8,155 bases of DNA from positions 1 to 8,155 of the forward strand of contig JABJCS010000757.1 in the NCBI GenBank assembly GCA_018665505.1, written 5' to 3'. This document shows, one piece after another, positions 1 through 7,316 of this stretch. Numbering within the stretch: the stretch's first letter is position 1; each line of letters begins with the position of its first letter. The notes below the pieces were generated by a model. It searched no databases. It had not been told where the DNA came from and worked only from the letters and a program-made list of their open reading frames with translations. The DNA comes from Alphaproteobacteria bacterium (GTDB lineage Bacteria > Pseudomonadota > Alphaproteobacteria > UBA8366). Both the position numbers and the translations under genes were made by a program.

Positions 1-822
1 CTGGCGCACCGTCTCGCCATGCTCGATCATCTGTCGCGGGGGCGCTTTCAATGGGGCATTGGGCTCGGCGGCATTCCAACAGACATGGCCCTGATGGGGC
101 TCGACCCGAGCGAAGGCCGGGCGCGGGCTGAGGAAGCTATCGATGTCATTCTCGGCCTGTGGGCAGCTGAAGACGGTACGTACAGCCACCAAGGCGAATT
201 CTTTAAGATTGAAGCGCCAAAATTGGATCCTGTCACGGAACGCGGCCTTCACATGAAGCCGATGCAGCTACCGCATCCGCCGATCGCGCTGGCGGCCAGC
301 ACACCGAATTCGAAGTCGCTCCGGATCGCCGGGGAACGCGGTTGGTCGCCGATGTCGAGCTCTCTGCTTTCCCGCGCGTTTCTGCCGGGTCACTGGGAGA
401 CGGTGATGGAAGGAGCTAACGGCGTTGGAAACACTCCGAGCCGCAGCGAGTGGCGCATTGCGCGCGATATTTTCGTGGGGCCAACGCCGGAGATTGCGCG
501 CGAGCGAGCCCGCACGGTTCTTGGTCGCAATTACGAAGTTCATCAATTGCCGAGCCGCCAAGGCACGATCCAGATGGAAATCATGAAACACGACCCGAAC
601 CTTAAGGATGAGGATATCGACGTCGATTACTTGATGGAGAATCTTTGGATTGTCGGCGACCCGCAGGAATGTGCCGATAAAATCCGCAACCTGTACGAAG
701 AGGTCGGCGGCTTCGGCACTTTGCTCAGCGTCACCGCTGATTCGGACGACCCGAGTTGGGATCACGAGAGTTTAACGCTTTTGGCGCAGGAGGTCGGCCC
801 GCGCATGGCCGATCTGGGGTAA
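1..822 (+). CDS. LLM-class (luciferase-like) flavin-dependent monooxygenase, 5' end cut by window edge
   Basis: This is the C-terminal 273 residues of a bacterial-luciferase-family oxidoreductase. These are TIM-barrel enzymes that use reduced flavin and O2 to oxidise a small organic substrate in the cytoplasm. The reading frame is open from base 1, and the residues before the first ATG (base 19) already match the family, which has an LDHLSRGRF segment followed by WGIG (residues 8-21 here). That ATG is therefore internal, and roughly 60-110 N-terminal residues lie outside the window. Other family signs are the GEFF segment after the first third, a PHPPIALAAS strand, and a late WIVGDPQECADKI segment of the kind that closes the barrel. 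The overall look is nearer the limonene-monooxygenase (LimB)-like branch than SsuD, but that placement is from memory. The MmgE/PrpD gene begins 5 bases after the TAA, so the two are probably one operon. The substrate is unknown. Family is secure; specific function is not. Confidence 0.9.
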   Translation: MAHRLAMLDHLSRGRFQWGIGLGGIPTDMALMGLDPSEGRARAEEAIDVILGLWAAEDGTYSHQGEFFKIEAPKLDPVTERGLHMKPMQLPHPPIALAASTPNSKSLRIAGERGWSPMSSSLLSRAFLPGHWETVMEGANGVGNTPSRSEWRIARDIFVGPTPEIARERARTVLGRNYEVHQLPSRQGTIQMEIMKHDPNLKDEDIDVDYLMENLWIVGDPQECADKIRNLYEEVGGFGTLLSVTADSDDPSWDHESLTLLAQEVGPRMADLG

Positions 823-827
823 AGAAG

Positions 828-2168
828 ATGGTATCGCAAACCGTTTCTGAGTTTGTCGCGGGTTCGCGCTGGGAAGATCTGCCGGACGATGTTCGCCATG
901 CGACTAAACGCTCACTGTTGAATTTTTTCGGGACCGCCTTGGAAGGCACGCATGATAGCGCCGTCGAGCGTGCGCTGGCGACGCTGCGGGAATTTGCCGG
1001 TAGCGGGGAGGCGACCCTGATCGGTCGGGTCGAACGAGCGGATGCCCTGACGGCGGCGTTTATCAATGCGGCGGCGGGCAACGTCCATGATTTCGACGAT
1101 ACGCATTTGCGCACCGTCATTCACCCGACGGCGCCTGTCGCTCCGGCATTACTTGCGTTGGCAGAACATCGGCCGATGAACGGCAGGGAGTTCATCCACG
1201 CGCTGGCGCTTGGGATGGAGTTCACCTGCCGCATCGGTAATGCGGTCTCGCCGGATCATTACGCCCGCGGTTGGCACATCACCGCCACCTGCGGTGTGTT
1301 TGGTGCGGCGTTGGCGGTGGGGAAAGTCCTTGGCCTTAACGCGCAGCAGCTGACCTGGGCGATGGGCAATGCATCGGCGCAAGCATCGGGTTTGGTCGAG
1401 ACATTGGGCTTTATGACGAAAAGCGTCGGTGTTGGTGGTTCCGCACGCGGTGGGCTGTTGGCCGGATTGCTCGCGGAGAAGGATTACGATGGGCCGCCGA
1501 AACCGCTTGAAGGAGTGCGCGGCTTCCTGCATGTGACGGGGGAGGATCCGCAATACGGCGATGTGATCGATGATTTGGGCACGCGTTGGGAGACCTTGAA
1601 GAACATCCACAAACCCTACCCCTGCGGCATTGTCATCAACGCGGTAATTGATGGTTGCTTGGAACTTCAACAGCGGCTCACGGTTCCGGTCGAGGAGATT
1701 GCATCGATTACCTTGAGCGGACATTCGTTGCTGGAACAACGTGCCGATCGGGCGAATGTGATGACGGGCCGCGAATCGCAGGTTAGTGCGCAACATGCGG
1801 TCGCCGTGAGTTTAATTTTCGGCGCAGCCGGATTGGCGCAGTTCACCGATGAGGCGGTCCATGATCCCCGCGTGTCGGCATTCCGGCAGAAGGTCAAACT
1901 AGCGGTCATTCCCGACACACCGGTGCCCGATGTCCGGCTCGATGTTGTCTACGCGGACGGGCGAACGGAAGAGATCCAGGTCAAGGATGCGCGCGGCACC
2001 GATAATCGCCCACTGACCGATCAAGAGATTGAGGAGAAGTTCCGCACATTGGCCGCGACATATGCGCCGGATTGTGGAGAGGCCGAGAAATTGATCGAAG
2101 TGGTCTGGTCGCTGGAAAATGCGGATGAGGTCAGCCAGATGATGGCCTACGCCGTGCCTGCGTCGTAG
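828..2168 (+). CDS. MmgE/PrpD family protein (2-methylcitrate dehydratase-like)
   Basis: This 446-residue protein has the normal length for MmgE/PrpD. The family includes 2-methylcitrate dehydratase, cis-aconitate decarboxylase and many uncharacterised acid dehydratases or isomerases. Visible family features are a helical N-terminal domain, the HDFDDTH stretch at residues 87-93 followed by HP at 99-100, a Gly/Ala-rich SARGGLLAGLLA helix, and KPYPCG at 262-267. The C-terminal domain carries the DARGTDNRPLT segment. The frame is open upstream to an ATG at 756, but that would overlap the preceding gene by 67 bases and add an unrelated 24-residue tail. The ATG at 828 gives the usual N-terminus (TVSEFVAG). 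Its ribosome binding site is weak (GGGG at 816-819, inside the end of the upstream gene), which suggests translational coupling. Pairing with a monooxygenase rather than with prpB/prpC argues against a standard methylcitrate-cycle role. The end overlaps the convergent gene by 22 bases. Substrate unknown. Confidence 0.93.
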   Translation: MVSQTVSEFVAGSRWEDLPDDVRHATKRSLLNFFGTALEGTHDSAVERALATLREFAGSGEATLIGRVERADALTAAFINAAAGNVHDFDDTHLRTVIHPTAPVAPALLALAEHRPMNGREFIHALALGMEFTCRIGNAVSPDHYARGWHITATCGVFGAALAVGKVLGLNAQQLTWAMGNASAQASGLVETLGFMTKSVGVGGSARGGLLAGLLAEKDYDGPPKPLEGVRGFLHVTGEDPQYGDVIDDLGTRWETLKNIHKPYPCGIVINAVIDGCLELQQRLTVPVEEIASITLSGHSLLEQRADRANVMTGRESQVSAQHAVAVSLIFGAAGLAQFTDEAVHDPRVSAFRQKVKLAVIPDTPVPDVRLDVVYADGRTEEIQVKDARGTDNRPLTDQEIEEKFRTLAATYAPDCGEAEKLIEVVWSLENADEVSQMMAYAVPAS

Positions 2169-2170
2169 GC
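2145..2170. terminator. Perfect inverted repeat spanning two convergent stop codons (candidate bidirectional hairpin)
   Basis: GCCTACG at 2145-2151 is the exact reverse complement of CGTAGGC at 2164-2170, with a 12-base loop. The stop codon of the plus-strand gene (TAG, 2166-2168) lies in one arm and the stop of the minus-strand gene (TAG read from 2149-2147) in the other. The placement suggests a shared transcript-end hairpin. There is no T-run after the stem on either strand, so it is not a canonical intrinsic terminator. A role in 3'-end protection or simple coincidence is possible. Confidence 0.4.
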
Positions 2171-3220
2171 GGCGACCAACTCCCGCACTTTTGGAATCAA
2201 TTCCTTGCCGTACTGGACGGCGTCGGGTCGTGGATCGTAGCCCCGAATAAGCAGGCTTGTGGCGCCGAGTTTGTAATATTCTACCATGGCTTTCGCGACC
2301 GTATCAGGCGTGCCGACCAGGGCTGTTGAATTTCCGCGCGCACCTGTTGCCGCCGCCAGCTCAGTCCACAAACAAGTGTCGTGGACATCCCCCGCCGCCG
2401 CCGCGGCGAGCAACCGTTGCGATCCGACATTCTCCGCGACGCGGTTGTTGGGATTGTCTGTGCCGCCGGTGCGGGCGGTGACTTTCGCCAATATGTCCCG
2501 TGCCCGGTCCCAAGCTTTGTCTTCGGTATCCGCCAAAATTGGCCGGGTAGAAAGGCTGAACGTAATCGGCTGTATGCCGGCCGCTTCGCGGACACGCGCC
2601 ATGAAATCGGCGGTGCCCGCCAACGGCTCGCCCCATAGCATGAAGACATCGAGTCCCGGAGAGAGCAATTCGACCGCGGCATCCGATCCGCCGCCGCCAT
2701 ATACTGGGATATGCGGCTTGCGGTGGCATTTGATCTCCGAATAAGCACCGTCGAACTTGTAGAATTCACCCTCATGGTCGAAGGGCTTCGGGGACGCCCA
2801 AACCTTACGCAGAATGTCGACATACTCGGCGCTGCGCCGGTAGCGTCCGCCGTGGTCCACATAGTCGCCATCCTTCGCCTGATCGTCATCCCGCCCGCCG
2901 GAAATGATGTGCACGGCGAGGCGGCCGCCGCTCAATTGATCCAATGTGGCGAGCTTGCGCGCCGCGACAGTGGGCGCGATGAAGCCCGGTCGATGGGCCA
3001 ACAGGAAAGACAGCCGCTCGGTGACGCTGGCGGCGTGTGCGCCGACCATGAAGCCATCCGGTGCGTCCGAAAAATAGCCGACCAATACACTGTCGAAATC
3101 GGCATCCTCGTGAATGCGCGCCGTCTCCGCGATGACACCCGCGTCGAAGGGAGGACCCTTTACGGGAATGATCTCCGAGGAGATACGGGGCGCGATCCAA
3201 CCGATCATTTCGACGGGCAT
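2147..3220 (-). CDS. SsuD-like LLM-class flavin-dependent monooxygenase
   Basis: This 357-residue protein belongs to the alkanesulfonate monooxygenase (SsuD)-like branch of the luciferase family: FMNH2-dependent oxygenases that cleave C-S or C-N bonds or oxidise small substrates. Visible landmarks are [13 protein letters not shown] (67-79), [19 protein letters not shown] (83-101), ISGG followed by a [11 protein letters not shown] segment (106-127), [18 protein letters not shown], and [10 protein letters not shown] with its Arg at 295. Arg295 and Tyr328 (in RGYDP) sit close to where SsuD has the active-site Arg297 and Tyr331. The position matching SsuD Cys54 appears to be non-cysteine (the [13 protein letters not shown] stretch). 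These comparisons are from memory, not an alignment. The start is supported by AAGAGGA at 3228-3234, 7 bases before the ATG. It diverges from the acetoacetyl-CoA synthetase gene and converges with the MmgE/PrpD gene. No flavin reductase is nearby, so it would borrow one from elsewhere. Desulfonation is possible but unproven. Confidence 0.92.
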   Translation of the reverse strand: MPVEMIGWIAPRISSEIIPVKGPPFDAGVIAETARIHEDADFDSVLVGYFSDAPDGFMVGAHAASVTERLSFLLAHRPGFIAPTVAARKLATLDQLSGGRLAVHIISGGRDDDQAKDGDYVDHGGRYRRSAEYVDILRKVWASPKPFDHEGEFYKFDGAYSEIKCHRKPHIPVYGGGGSDAAVELLSPGLDVFMLWGEPLAGTADFMARVREAAGIQPITFSLSTRPILADTEDKAWDRARDILAKVTARTGGTDNPNNRVAENVGSQRLLAAAAAGDVHDTCLWTELAAATGARGNSTALVGTPDTVAKAMVEYYKLGATSLLIRGYDPRPDAVQYGKELIPKVRELVAAYDAGTA

Positions 3221-3355
3221 TCGTCTATCCTCTTTCTCGTCAGCCTAACTCTTCTCAACAAACTGGATCGCATGGGCGATTTCGCGAGACCTCATGTGGA
3301 CCGTCAATTGCCCGCATGCTATGTGAGCGCAAAGGAAAATGCCGGGAGAAAATCC
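3221..3355. promoter_or_regulatory. Divergent intergenic region between the SsuD-like gene and acetoacetyl-CoA synthetase
   Basis: These 135 bases must carry the promoters for both outward-reading genes, unless one is read through. The ribosome binding sites at its two ends are clear. Small palindromes are present (CAATTG at 3305-3310 and GCATGC at 3314-3319). TTGCCC at 3308-3313 resembles a -35 element, but the bases 17 downstream (AAAGGA) make a poor -10. I cannot place a convincing promoter or operator by eye. Confidence 0.45.
3344..3348 (+). promoter_or_regulatory. Ribosome binding site that fixes the GTG start of acetoacetyl-CoA synthetase
   Basis: GGGAG lies 7 bases before GTG at 3356. 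The frame is open far upstream, so this site and the family's usual N-terminus decide the start. The nearest in-frame ATG, at 3272, would add 28 residues unlike the family. Confidence 0.7.
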
Positions 3356-5308
3356 GTGTCCGAACCGTTGTGGCAACCATCGGCCGACCGTATCGCAAAC
3401 GCCAACATCACGGGTTTTACCCGACGTTTGGAAGCGGATTGGGGAGCCTCTCTGCCCGACTATCCGTCACTGCACACTTTCTCCATTGATGAGATGGAGA
3501 AATTTTGGTCCACGGTTTGGGATTTCTGCGATGTCGTGGCCGAGACCAAGGGCGAACGTATCCTGATTGACGGCTACAAGATGCCGGGGGCGCAGTTCTT
3601 TCCGGACGCGCGTTTGAATTTCGCGGAGAACTTGTTGAGCCGCCGGGACGATACGCCCGCGATCTTGTTTCGGGCGGAGGATCAGATCGAGCGCCAATTG
3701 ACCTGGAACGAGCTCTATGACGAGATTTCGCGTTTGGCGCAGGCCATGCGGGCGCTCGGGGTAGAGGCGGGCGACCGGATTGCTGGGTTCGTGCCCAATT
3801 GCCCCGAAGCCGTGATTGCTATGTTGGCGGCTAGTTCTATAGGCGCTATTTGGACGTCGTGTTCGCCCGATTTCGGTGTCCAGGGTGTGTTGGATCGGTT
3901 CGGGCAGGTGGAGCCGAAAATGCTCTTTACCGCCGATGGCTATCATTATAACGGCAAGCCGCAGGATTCACTGGAGAAGATCACAACGGTTTTGGCGGAT
4001 CTGCCAAGTGTTCAATTGGCGGTCGTCTTCCCCCTATTATCCGGCGACCCGGCCATTGAGAATGTCCCGAACTCGGTGCATTGGCGGCATTTTACGGCGG
4101 CACATGAGTTGGAAGATATCGACTTCGCTCAGCTGCCGTTCAATCATCCGCTCTATATTATGTACTCCTCGGGCACGACGGGCGTGCCGAAATGCATCGT
4201 TCACGGCGCGGGCGGGACCCTGTTACAGCATTTGAAAGAACAGCGCCTTCATTGCGATATCAAGCCGGGCGACCGCGCCTTCTATTTCACCACTTGCGGG
4301 TGGATGATGTGGAATTGGCTGGTGACCTTCCTGGCCTCCGAAGCGACGGTAATCCTATACGATGGTTCGCCCTCTTATCCGGGCCCGGAGGTACTGTTCG
4401 ATTATGCCGACGCGGCCGGGATTAATTTGTTCGGCACGTCGGCGAAGTTTATCGATGCGCTCGGCAATGCAGGGCTCAAGCCGATGGAAACCCACGATCT
4501 CTCGAGCATTTGCACGATTACCTCGACCGGCTCACCATTGGTCCCGGAAGGCTTCGACTATGTCTACGAGAATGTGAAACGAGACGTGTGTCTTGCCTCG
4601 ATCGCGGGCGGGACAGATATTGTCGGTTGTTTTGTCGGCGGCAATCCAGCGTTACCGGTCTGGCGGGGCGAGATTCAATGCAAGTTGATGGGCATGGCGA
4701 CGGACGTGTTCGACGATCAGGGCAATTCTGTTATCGGCGAAAAGGGTGAGCTGGTTTGCACCAAACCGTTCCCGTCCATGCCCGTGGGTTTCTGGGCCGA
4801 CCCCGAGGGCGCGCGCTATCACGACGCCTATTTTGCCCGCTTTGAGAATATCTGGCACCACGGCGATTTCGTGGAACTGACCGAGCATGGCGGCATGATC
4901 ATCTTCGGGCGCTCCGATGCGACGCTTAATCCGGGTGGTGTGCGGATTGGCACGGCGGAAATCTACCGCCAGGTGGAGCAGTTCGAGGAAGTGGTCGAGG
5001 CAATCTGTATTGGTCAGGAATGGGACGACGATACACGTGTGGTCCTCTTCGTCATCTTACGCGACGGATGTGTGCTGGATGATGAGTTAACCCAGCGTAT
5101 TCGCCGCCGAGTGCGGGAGAATTGTTCGCCCCGGCACATGCCAGCACGGGTCGTTCAAGTTGTCGATATCCCGCGCACTAAGTCCGGCAAGATCACCGAG
5201 CTGGCAGTCCGCGATATCGTCCACGGGCGCGAGGTAAAGAACCAGGAAGCACTCGCTAACCCGGAAGCGTTGGAGCTCTACCGCGATTTGAGCGTGCTTC
5301 AGAGTTAG
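3356..5308 (+). CDS. aacS: Acetoacetate--CoA ligase (acetoacetyl-CoA synthetase)
   Basis: This cytoplasmic ANL-superfamily enzyme activates acetoacetate with ATP and CoA to acetoacetyl-CoA, AMP and PPi, feeding thiolase or biosynthesis. From the GTG at 3356 it is 650 residues, the usual length for this enzyme, with the typical opening [19 protein letters not shown]. Adenylation motifs are in order: the phosphate-binding loop [10 protein letters not shown] (270-279), GGTDIVG (418-424), WHHGD (500-504), [16 protein letters not shown] (517-532), and the C-terminal [10 protein letters not shown] (606-615). In the last motif Lys612 is the expected adenylation lysine. The acetyl-CoA-synthetase-type N-terminal region ([13 protein letters not shown]) is also present. 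The frame remains open upstream to 2711, but that part is antisense to the SsuD-like gene and shows no homology, so it is rejected. All key residues look intact. In context it may channel acetoacetate, or a similar 3-oxoacid released by the neighbouring catabolic enzymes, into central metabolism. Confidence 0.95.
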   Translation: MSEPLWQPSADRIANANITGFTRRLEADWGASLPDYPSLHTFSIDEMEKFWSTVWDFCDVVAETKGERILIDGYKMPGAQFFPDARLNFAENLLSRRDDTPAILFRAEDQIERQLTWNELYDEISRLAQAMRALGVEAGDRIAGFVPNCPEAVIAMLAASSIGAIWTSCSPDFGVQGVLDRFGQVEPKMLFTADGYHYNGKPQDSLEKITTVLADLPSVQLAVVFPLLSGDPAIENVPNSVHWRHFTAAHELEDIDFAQLPFNHPLYIMYSSGTTGVPKCIVHGAGGTLLQHLKEQRLHCDIKPGDRAFYFTTCGWMMWNWLVTFLASEATVILYDGSPSYPGPEVLFDYADAAGINLFGTSAKFIDALGNAGLKPMETHDLSSICTITSTGSPLVPEGFDYVYENVKRDVCLASIAGGTDIVGCFVGGNPALPVWRGEIQCKLMGMATDVFDDQGNSVIGEKGELVCTKPFPSMPVGFWADPEGARYHDAYFARFENIWHHGDFVELTEHGGMIIFGRSDATLNPGGVRIGTAEIYRQVEQFEEVVEAICIGQEWDDDTRVVLFVILRDGCVLDDELTQRIRRRVRENCSPRHMPARVVQVVDIPRTKSGKITELAVRDIVHGREVKNQEALANPEALELYRDLSVLQS

Positions 5309-5313
5309 AGAGC

Positions 5314-6267
5314 TTAACCCCCTGCACCCGCCAGAATCTCTTTCGGCAACATGGCGTGGACGCCCTTGTGCTGGTTGACCAGCTGGGTGCAATTCATGTC
5401 GCAGGTGATAGAGCAGAGGGAATACGCATCGGCAGCGCTCAAGGGTGTGCGTTCGGTGATGAAACGGATCATCTCTCGCAGTGCCTGTTTCGCCGCTTCG
5501 TCCAAATCCGGATCGATACCCATGCATATGTAATGGGTCGCGGTCTCGGCGCGTGGCATCGTCAACGGCATGTCCTTGCGCACATGCATTTCGAAAGTCC
5601 CGTTTAGCGAGGTTTCGATGGCTGTAATACAAACCTCTCCATTGCCTTGCGCCGCGTGTCCATCACCGCAAGCGAAGAGCGCCCCTTCGTTAAAGACCGG
5701 TAGGTAGAGTGTCGCCCCCTTGGTCAATTCCTTCAGATCAAGATTGCCGCCAAAATCGCCGGGAATAATCGAGGTGACGCTGCCGCGCTCGACCGGCGGG
5801 GCCACACCCATGACGCCGAAGAACGGCGCCAGCGGCACTTCTTGGCCCCACGGCATGAGGCCCACACTGCGGGCTTTATCGAGGCCGATATGCATCAGCC
5901 GTTCTTCGGGGAAATCTTCGGGAATGGTGCCGCCGGTGGGCCGGATCGCGTTCCAGCCCCAATCGCAGGCAAGCTCGATATCAAGGATACGAATCTCCAG
6001 CGTGTCGCCGGGCATGGCACCCTTAATCGCAACTGGCCCCGTGAGGATATGCCCCGGCGTCTGACGACGTTCCGTGTTCGCGTGGATCTCGCGGTGCTCC
6101 GGCATGACAGTATAGCCGGTCTCCGGCGTCACCGCCGGCACACCAGAGACCGTGTTGATGGTGACGGTATCGCCAGACGTAATTTCATGGATTGGTGCGC
6201 GTGTCGCGTCGAAATAGCCCCATTGTGCGTTCATCGACGAGGCGGCGACGAAATGTTTTTCAGACAT
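5314..6267 (-). CDS. Acetamidase/formamidase family protein
   Basis: This 317-residue protein belongs to the FmdA/AmdA acetamidase-formamidase family, which hydrolyses short amides to ammonia and the acid. It is at the short end of the family; classic formamidases are about 400 residues. Conserved segments are GHILTGPVAI (72-81), the HIGLD strand (126-130), PFFGVMGVAPP (148-158), PGDFGGNLD (169-177), GDGHAAQGNGEVC (201-213), and a C-terminal LSAADAYSLCS region followed by VNQHKGVHAMLP. A TTG at 6285 is in frame, but it would fall inside the upstream gene. The ATG at 6267 follows GGAAGGGG (6276-6283) with an 8-base spacer, and gives a normal N-terminus. Only 5 bases separate it from the preceding binding-protein-fold gene, so the pair is probably translated from one message. 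Its 3' end lies 5 bases from the end of the convergent aacS. The amide substrate is unknown; small-amide or formamide hydrolysis is inferred from family only. Confidence 0.92.
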   Translation of the reverse strand: MSEKHFVAASSMNAQWGYFDATRAPIHEITSGDTVTINTVSGVPAVTPETGYTVMPEHREIHANTERRQTPGHILTGPVAIKGAMPGDTLEIRILDIELACDWGWNAIRPTGGTIPEDFPEERLMHIGLDKARSVGLMPWGQEVPLAPFFGVMGVAPPVERGSVTSIIPGDFGGNLDLKELTKGATLYLPVFNEGALFACGDGHAAQGNGEVCITAIETSLNGTFEMHVRKDMPLTMPRAETATHYICMGIDPDLDEAAKQALREMIRFITERTPLSAADAYSLCSITCDMNCTQLVNQHKGVHAMLPKEILAGAGG

Positions 6268-6272
6268 GAAGG

Positions 6273-7193
6273 TTACCCCTTCCAAAGGTGGCTGAACTGG
6301 GTTGCCACGACTTTTTCATATGAAACCGGGCCATCGAGCCAGCCGAGGTCGGTCATGAAATCGTTCATGCCGACGACGAACTCGGGCGTGATCTCCGGAT
6401 CGTAATACGGCAGGTCGCGGGCGACTACGTCGGCGATCATCGCGGCATCGCGGCCGGGGAATAATTTCTCGCCGATCTTTGTCGTCAGGCTCACGTCCTC
6501 GATGATGGCTTTCTGAGTTTTTACCAGCGCGCGTACGGCGGCGGCGGCTGTCTCGGGCTCACGCTCGATCAAGGCGTCGGTCGTCATCAGGGCGGGCTGG
6601 GTGTAGTTAAACGCCTTCGTCGGCTCGTCGCCGCGCCGGATATCGACCAGTAGTTTGCCGACCCCTTCGCGGATAGCGGTTTCCGCACCCATGCCGTTGG
6701 CCCAGAATCCGTCGATCTTCCCCTCGGCGAGGACCCGGGCCGCCTGTACGCCAAAGGATATGTCGCCCCCAGTGCCCGGCACCGGTGCTATTTTCACGCC
6801 GTCGGCCTCGATATCGATCCCGGCCTCGGTCAGCATTCGGCGCAATCCCAATTCAACGAACGGGGCGGCGCCGATGTTGAGACCTTTGACCGCGTCAATA
6901 TCGCCGCGCTCCGCATCGAGATCCGAGCGCACGACCAGCATCCAGTACATCCCTTGCGCCAGCGCGCCGAGGAGTTTGGCGCCCTCCCAATTCTTGAAAG
7001 CGGCGAGCGGGGCATGAGCCGCGCCGGCGACGAAATCGATCCCGCCGTCGCGCATTACTTCGCAGGCGCGGTTGACCGGGAAGATATGCTCCAAGGTCAT
7101 ATCGATGCCTTCTTCCTTGAAGAAACCGAGTTCGACCGCCGCCACTGCGGGGAAGTATGAGTTGGTGATAAAATCTGGAACGGCGATCTTCAT
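6273..7193 (-). CDS. NMT1/THI5-like substrate-binding-protein fold, no signal peptide
   Basis: This 306-residue protein has the type-II periplasmic-binding-protein fold seen in SsuA/TauA/NrtA and the NMT1/THI5 family. The first lobe opens immediately with MKIAVPDF, then the typical PAVAAVELGFFKEEGID helix and strand (15-31), a DFVAGAAHAP loop (53-62), and AVKGLNIGAAP (101-111). The second lobe has GTGGDISFGVQAARVLAEG (140-158) and an IDGFWANG strand (160-167). There is no signal peptide, lipobox or membrane segment. The start is firm: GGAGAG (7200-7205) sits 6 bases before the ATG, and an in-frame TAA at 7221-7223 with no start codon between excludes a longer N-terminus. Only one cysteine (Cys44) is seen, so the CCCFC motif of yeast THI5 is absent. 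No permease or ATPase gene is adjacent. It may be a cytoplasmic enzyme of this fold (MqnA/MqnD and 4,5-dihydroxyphthalate decarboxylase are precedents), a sensor, or a binding protein that has lost its export signal. Confidence 0.88.
   Translation of the reverse strand: MKIAVPDFITNSYFPAVAAVELGFFKEEGIDMTLEHIFPVNRACEVMRDGGIDFVAGAAHAPLAAFKNWEGAKLLGALAQGMYWMLVVRSDLDAERGDIDAVKGLNIGAAPFVELGLRRMLTEAGIDIEADGVKIAPVPGTGGDISFGVQAARVLAEGKIDGFWANGMGAETAIREGVGKLLVDIRRGDEPTKAFNYTQPALMTTDALIEREPETAAAAVRALVKTQKAIIEDVSLTTKIGEKLFPGRDAAMIADVVARDLPYYDPEITPEFVVGMNDFMTDLGWLDGPVSYEKVVATQFSHLWKG
6276..6283 (-). promoter_or_regulatory. Ribosome binding site of the acetamidase gene, embedded in the end of the upstream gene
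   Basis: GGAAGGGG on the minus strand lies 8 bases before the ATG at 6267. It is formed by the last codons of the binding-protein-fold gene, and that gene's TAA lies between it and the ATG. This arrangement favours translational coupling and selects the ATG over the in-frame TTG at 6285. Confidence 0.65.
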
Positions 7194-7316
7194 GAAATGC
7201 TCTCCGGTAAGCTGTCGGGTTTATTTTAAAGTGTGCGGTGTCGCGGTATCTGCCAGTTCCAATTCTTAATCGGAGGTGGGCTCTCGACGACCCGCGAGTT
7301 TTTCTCCGGTTTCGAA
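7194..7316. promoter_or_regulatory. Spacer between the UbiD gene and the binding-protein-fold gene
   Basis: These 123 bases separate two same-direction (minus-strand) genes, which is long for this tightly packed region. An internal promoter is possible. CCAATTCTTAATCGG at 7259-7273 is an imperfect inverted repeat: 6-base arms with one G-T pair and a 3-base centre. An AT-rich patch on the minus strand (TTTAAAATAAA, 7220-7230) lies 15 bases upstream of the ribosome binding site and could hold a -10 element, but no good -35 is seen. No terminator with a T-run is visible after the UbiD stop on the coding strand. Confidence 0.3.

Noticed and set aside
268..765. Long minus-strand open frame inside the first monooxygenase, and similar frames inside the other genes
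   Set aside because: These are shadow frames of GC-rich coding sequence with low-complexity Arg/Ala/Ser-rich translations and no recognisable family.
756..827. Upstream ATG extending the MmgE/PrpD protein by 24 residues
   Set aside because: It overlaps the preceding coding region in another frame and the extra residues do not look like the family N-terminus.
2711..3355. Open frame running 645 bases upstream of acetoacetyl-CoA synthetase, which would give an 865-residue protein
   Set aside because: It is antisense to the SsuD-like gene and shows no family match. A GTG with a good ribosome binding site at 3356 gives the normal 650-residue enzyme.
5304..5318. GTTA/TAAC small inverted repeat across the second convergent gene junction
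   Set aside because: A 4-base stem with a 7-base loop is too weak and too likely by chance to call a terminator, although it also encloses parts of both stop codons.
7283..7303. CTCG/CGAG hairpin followed by TTTTT on the plus strand, resembling a terminator
   Set aside because: The stem is only 4 bases and the T-run is on the strand opposite to the flanking genes, so it would not end their transcripts.
7201..7310. Eight-base direct repeat TCTCCGGT at 7201-7208 and 7303-7310
   Set aside because: It is short, and one copy is largely the ribosome binding site complement, so chance explains it.
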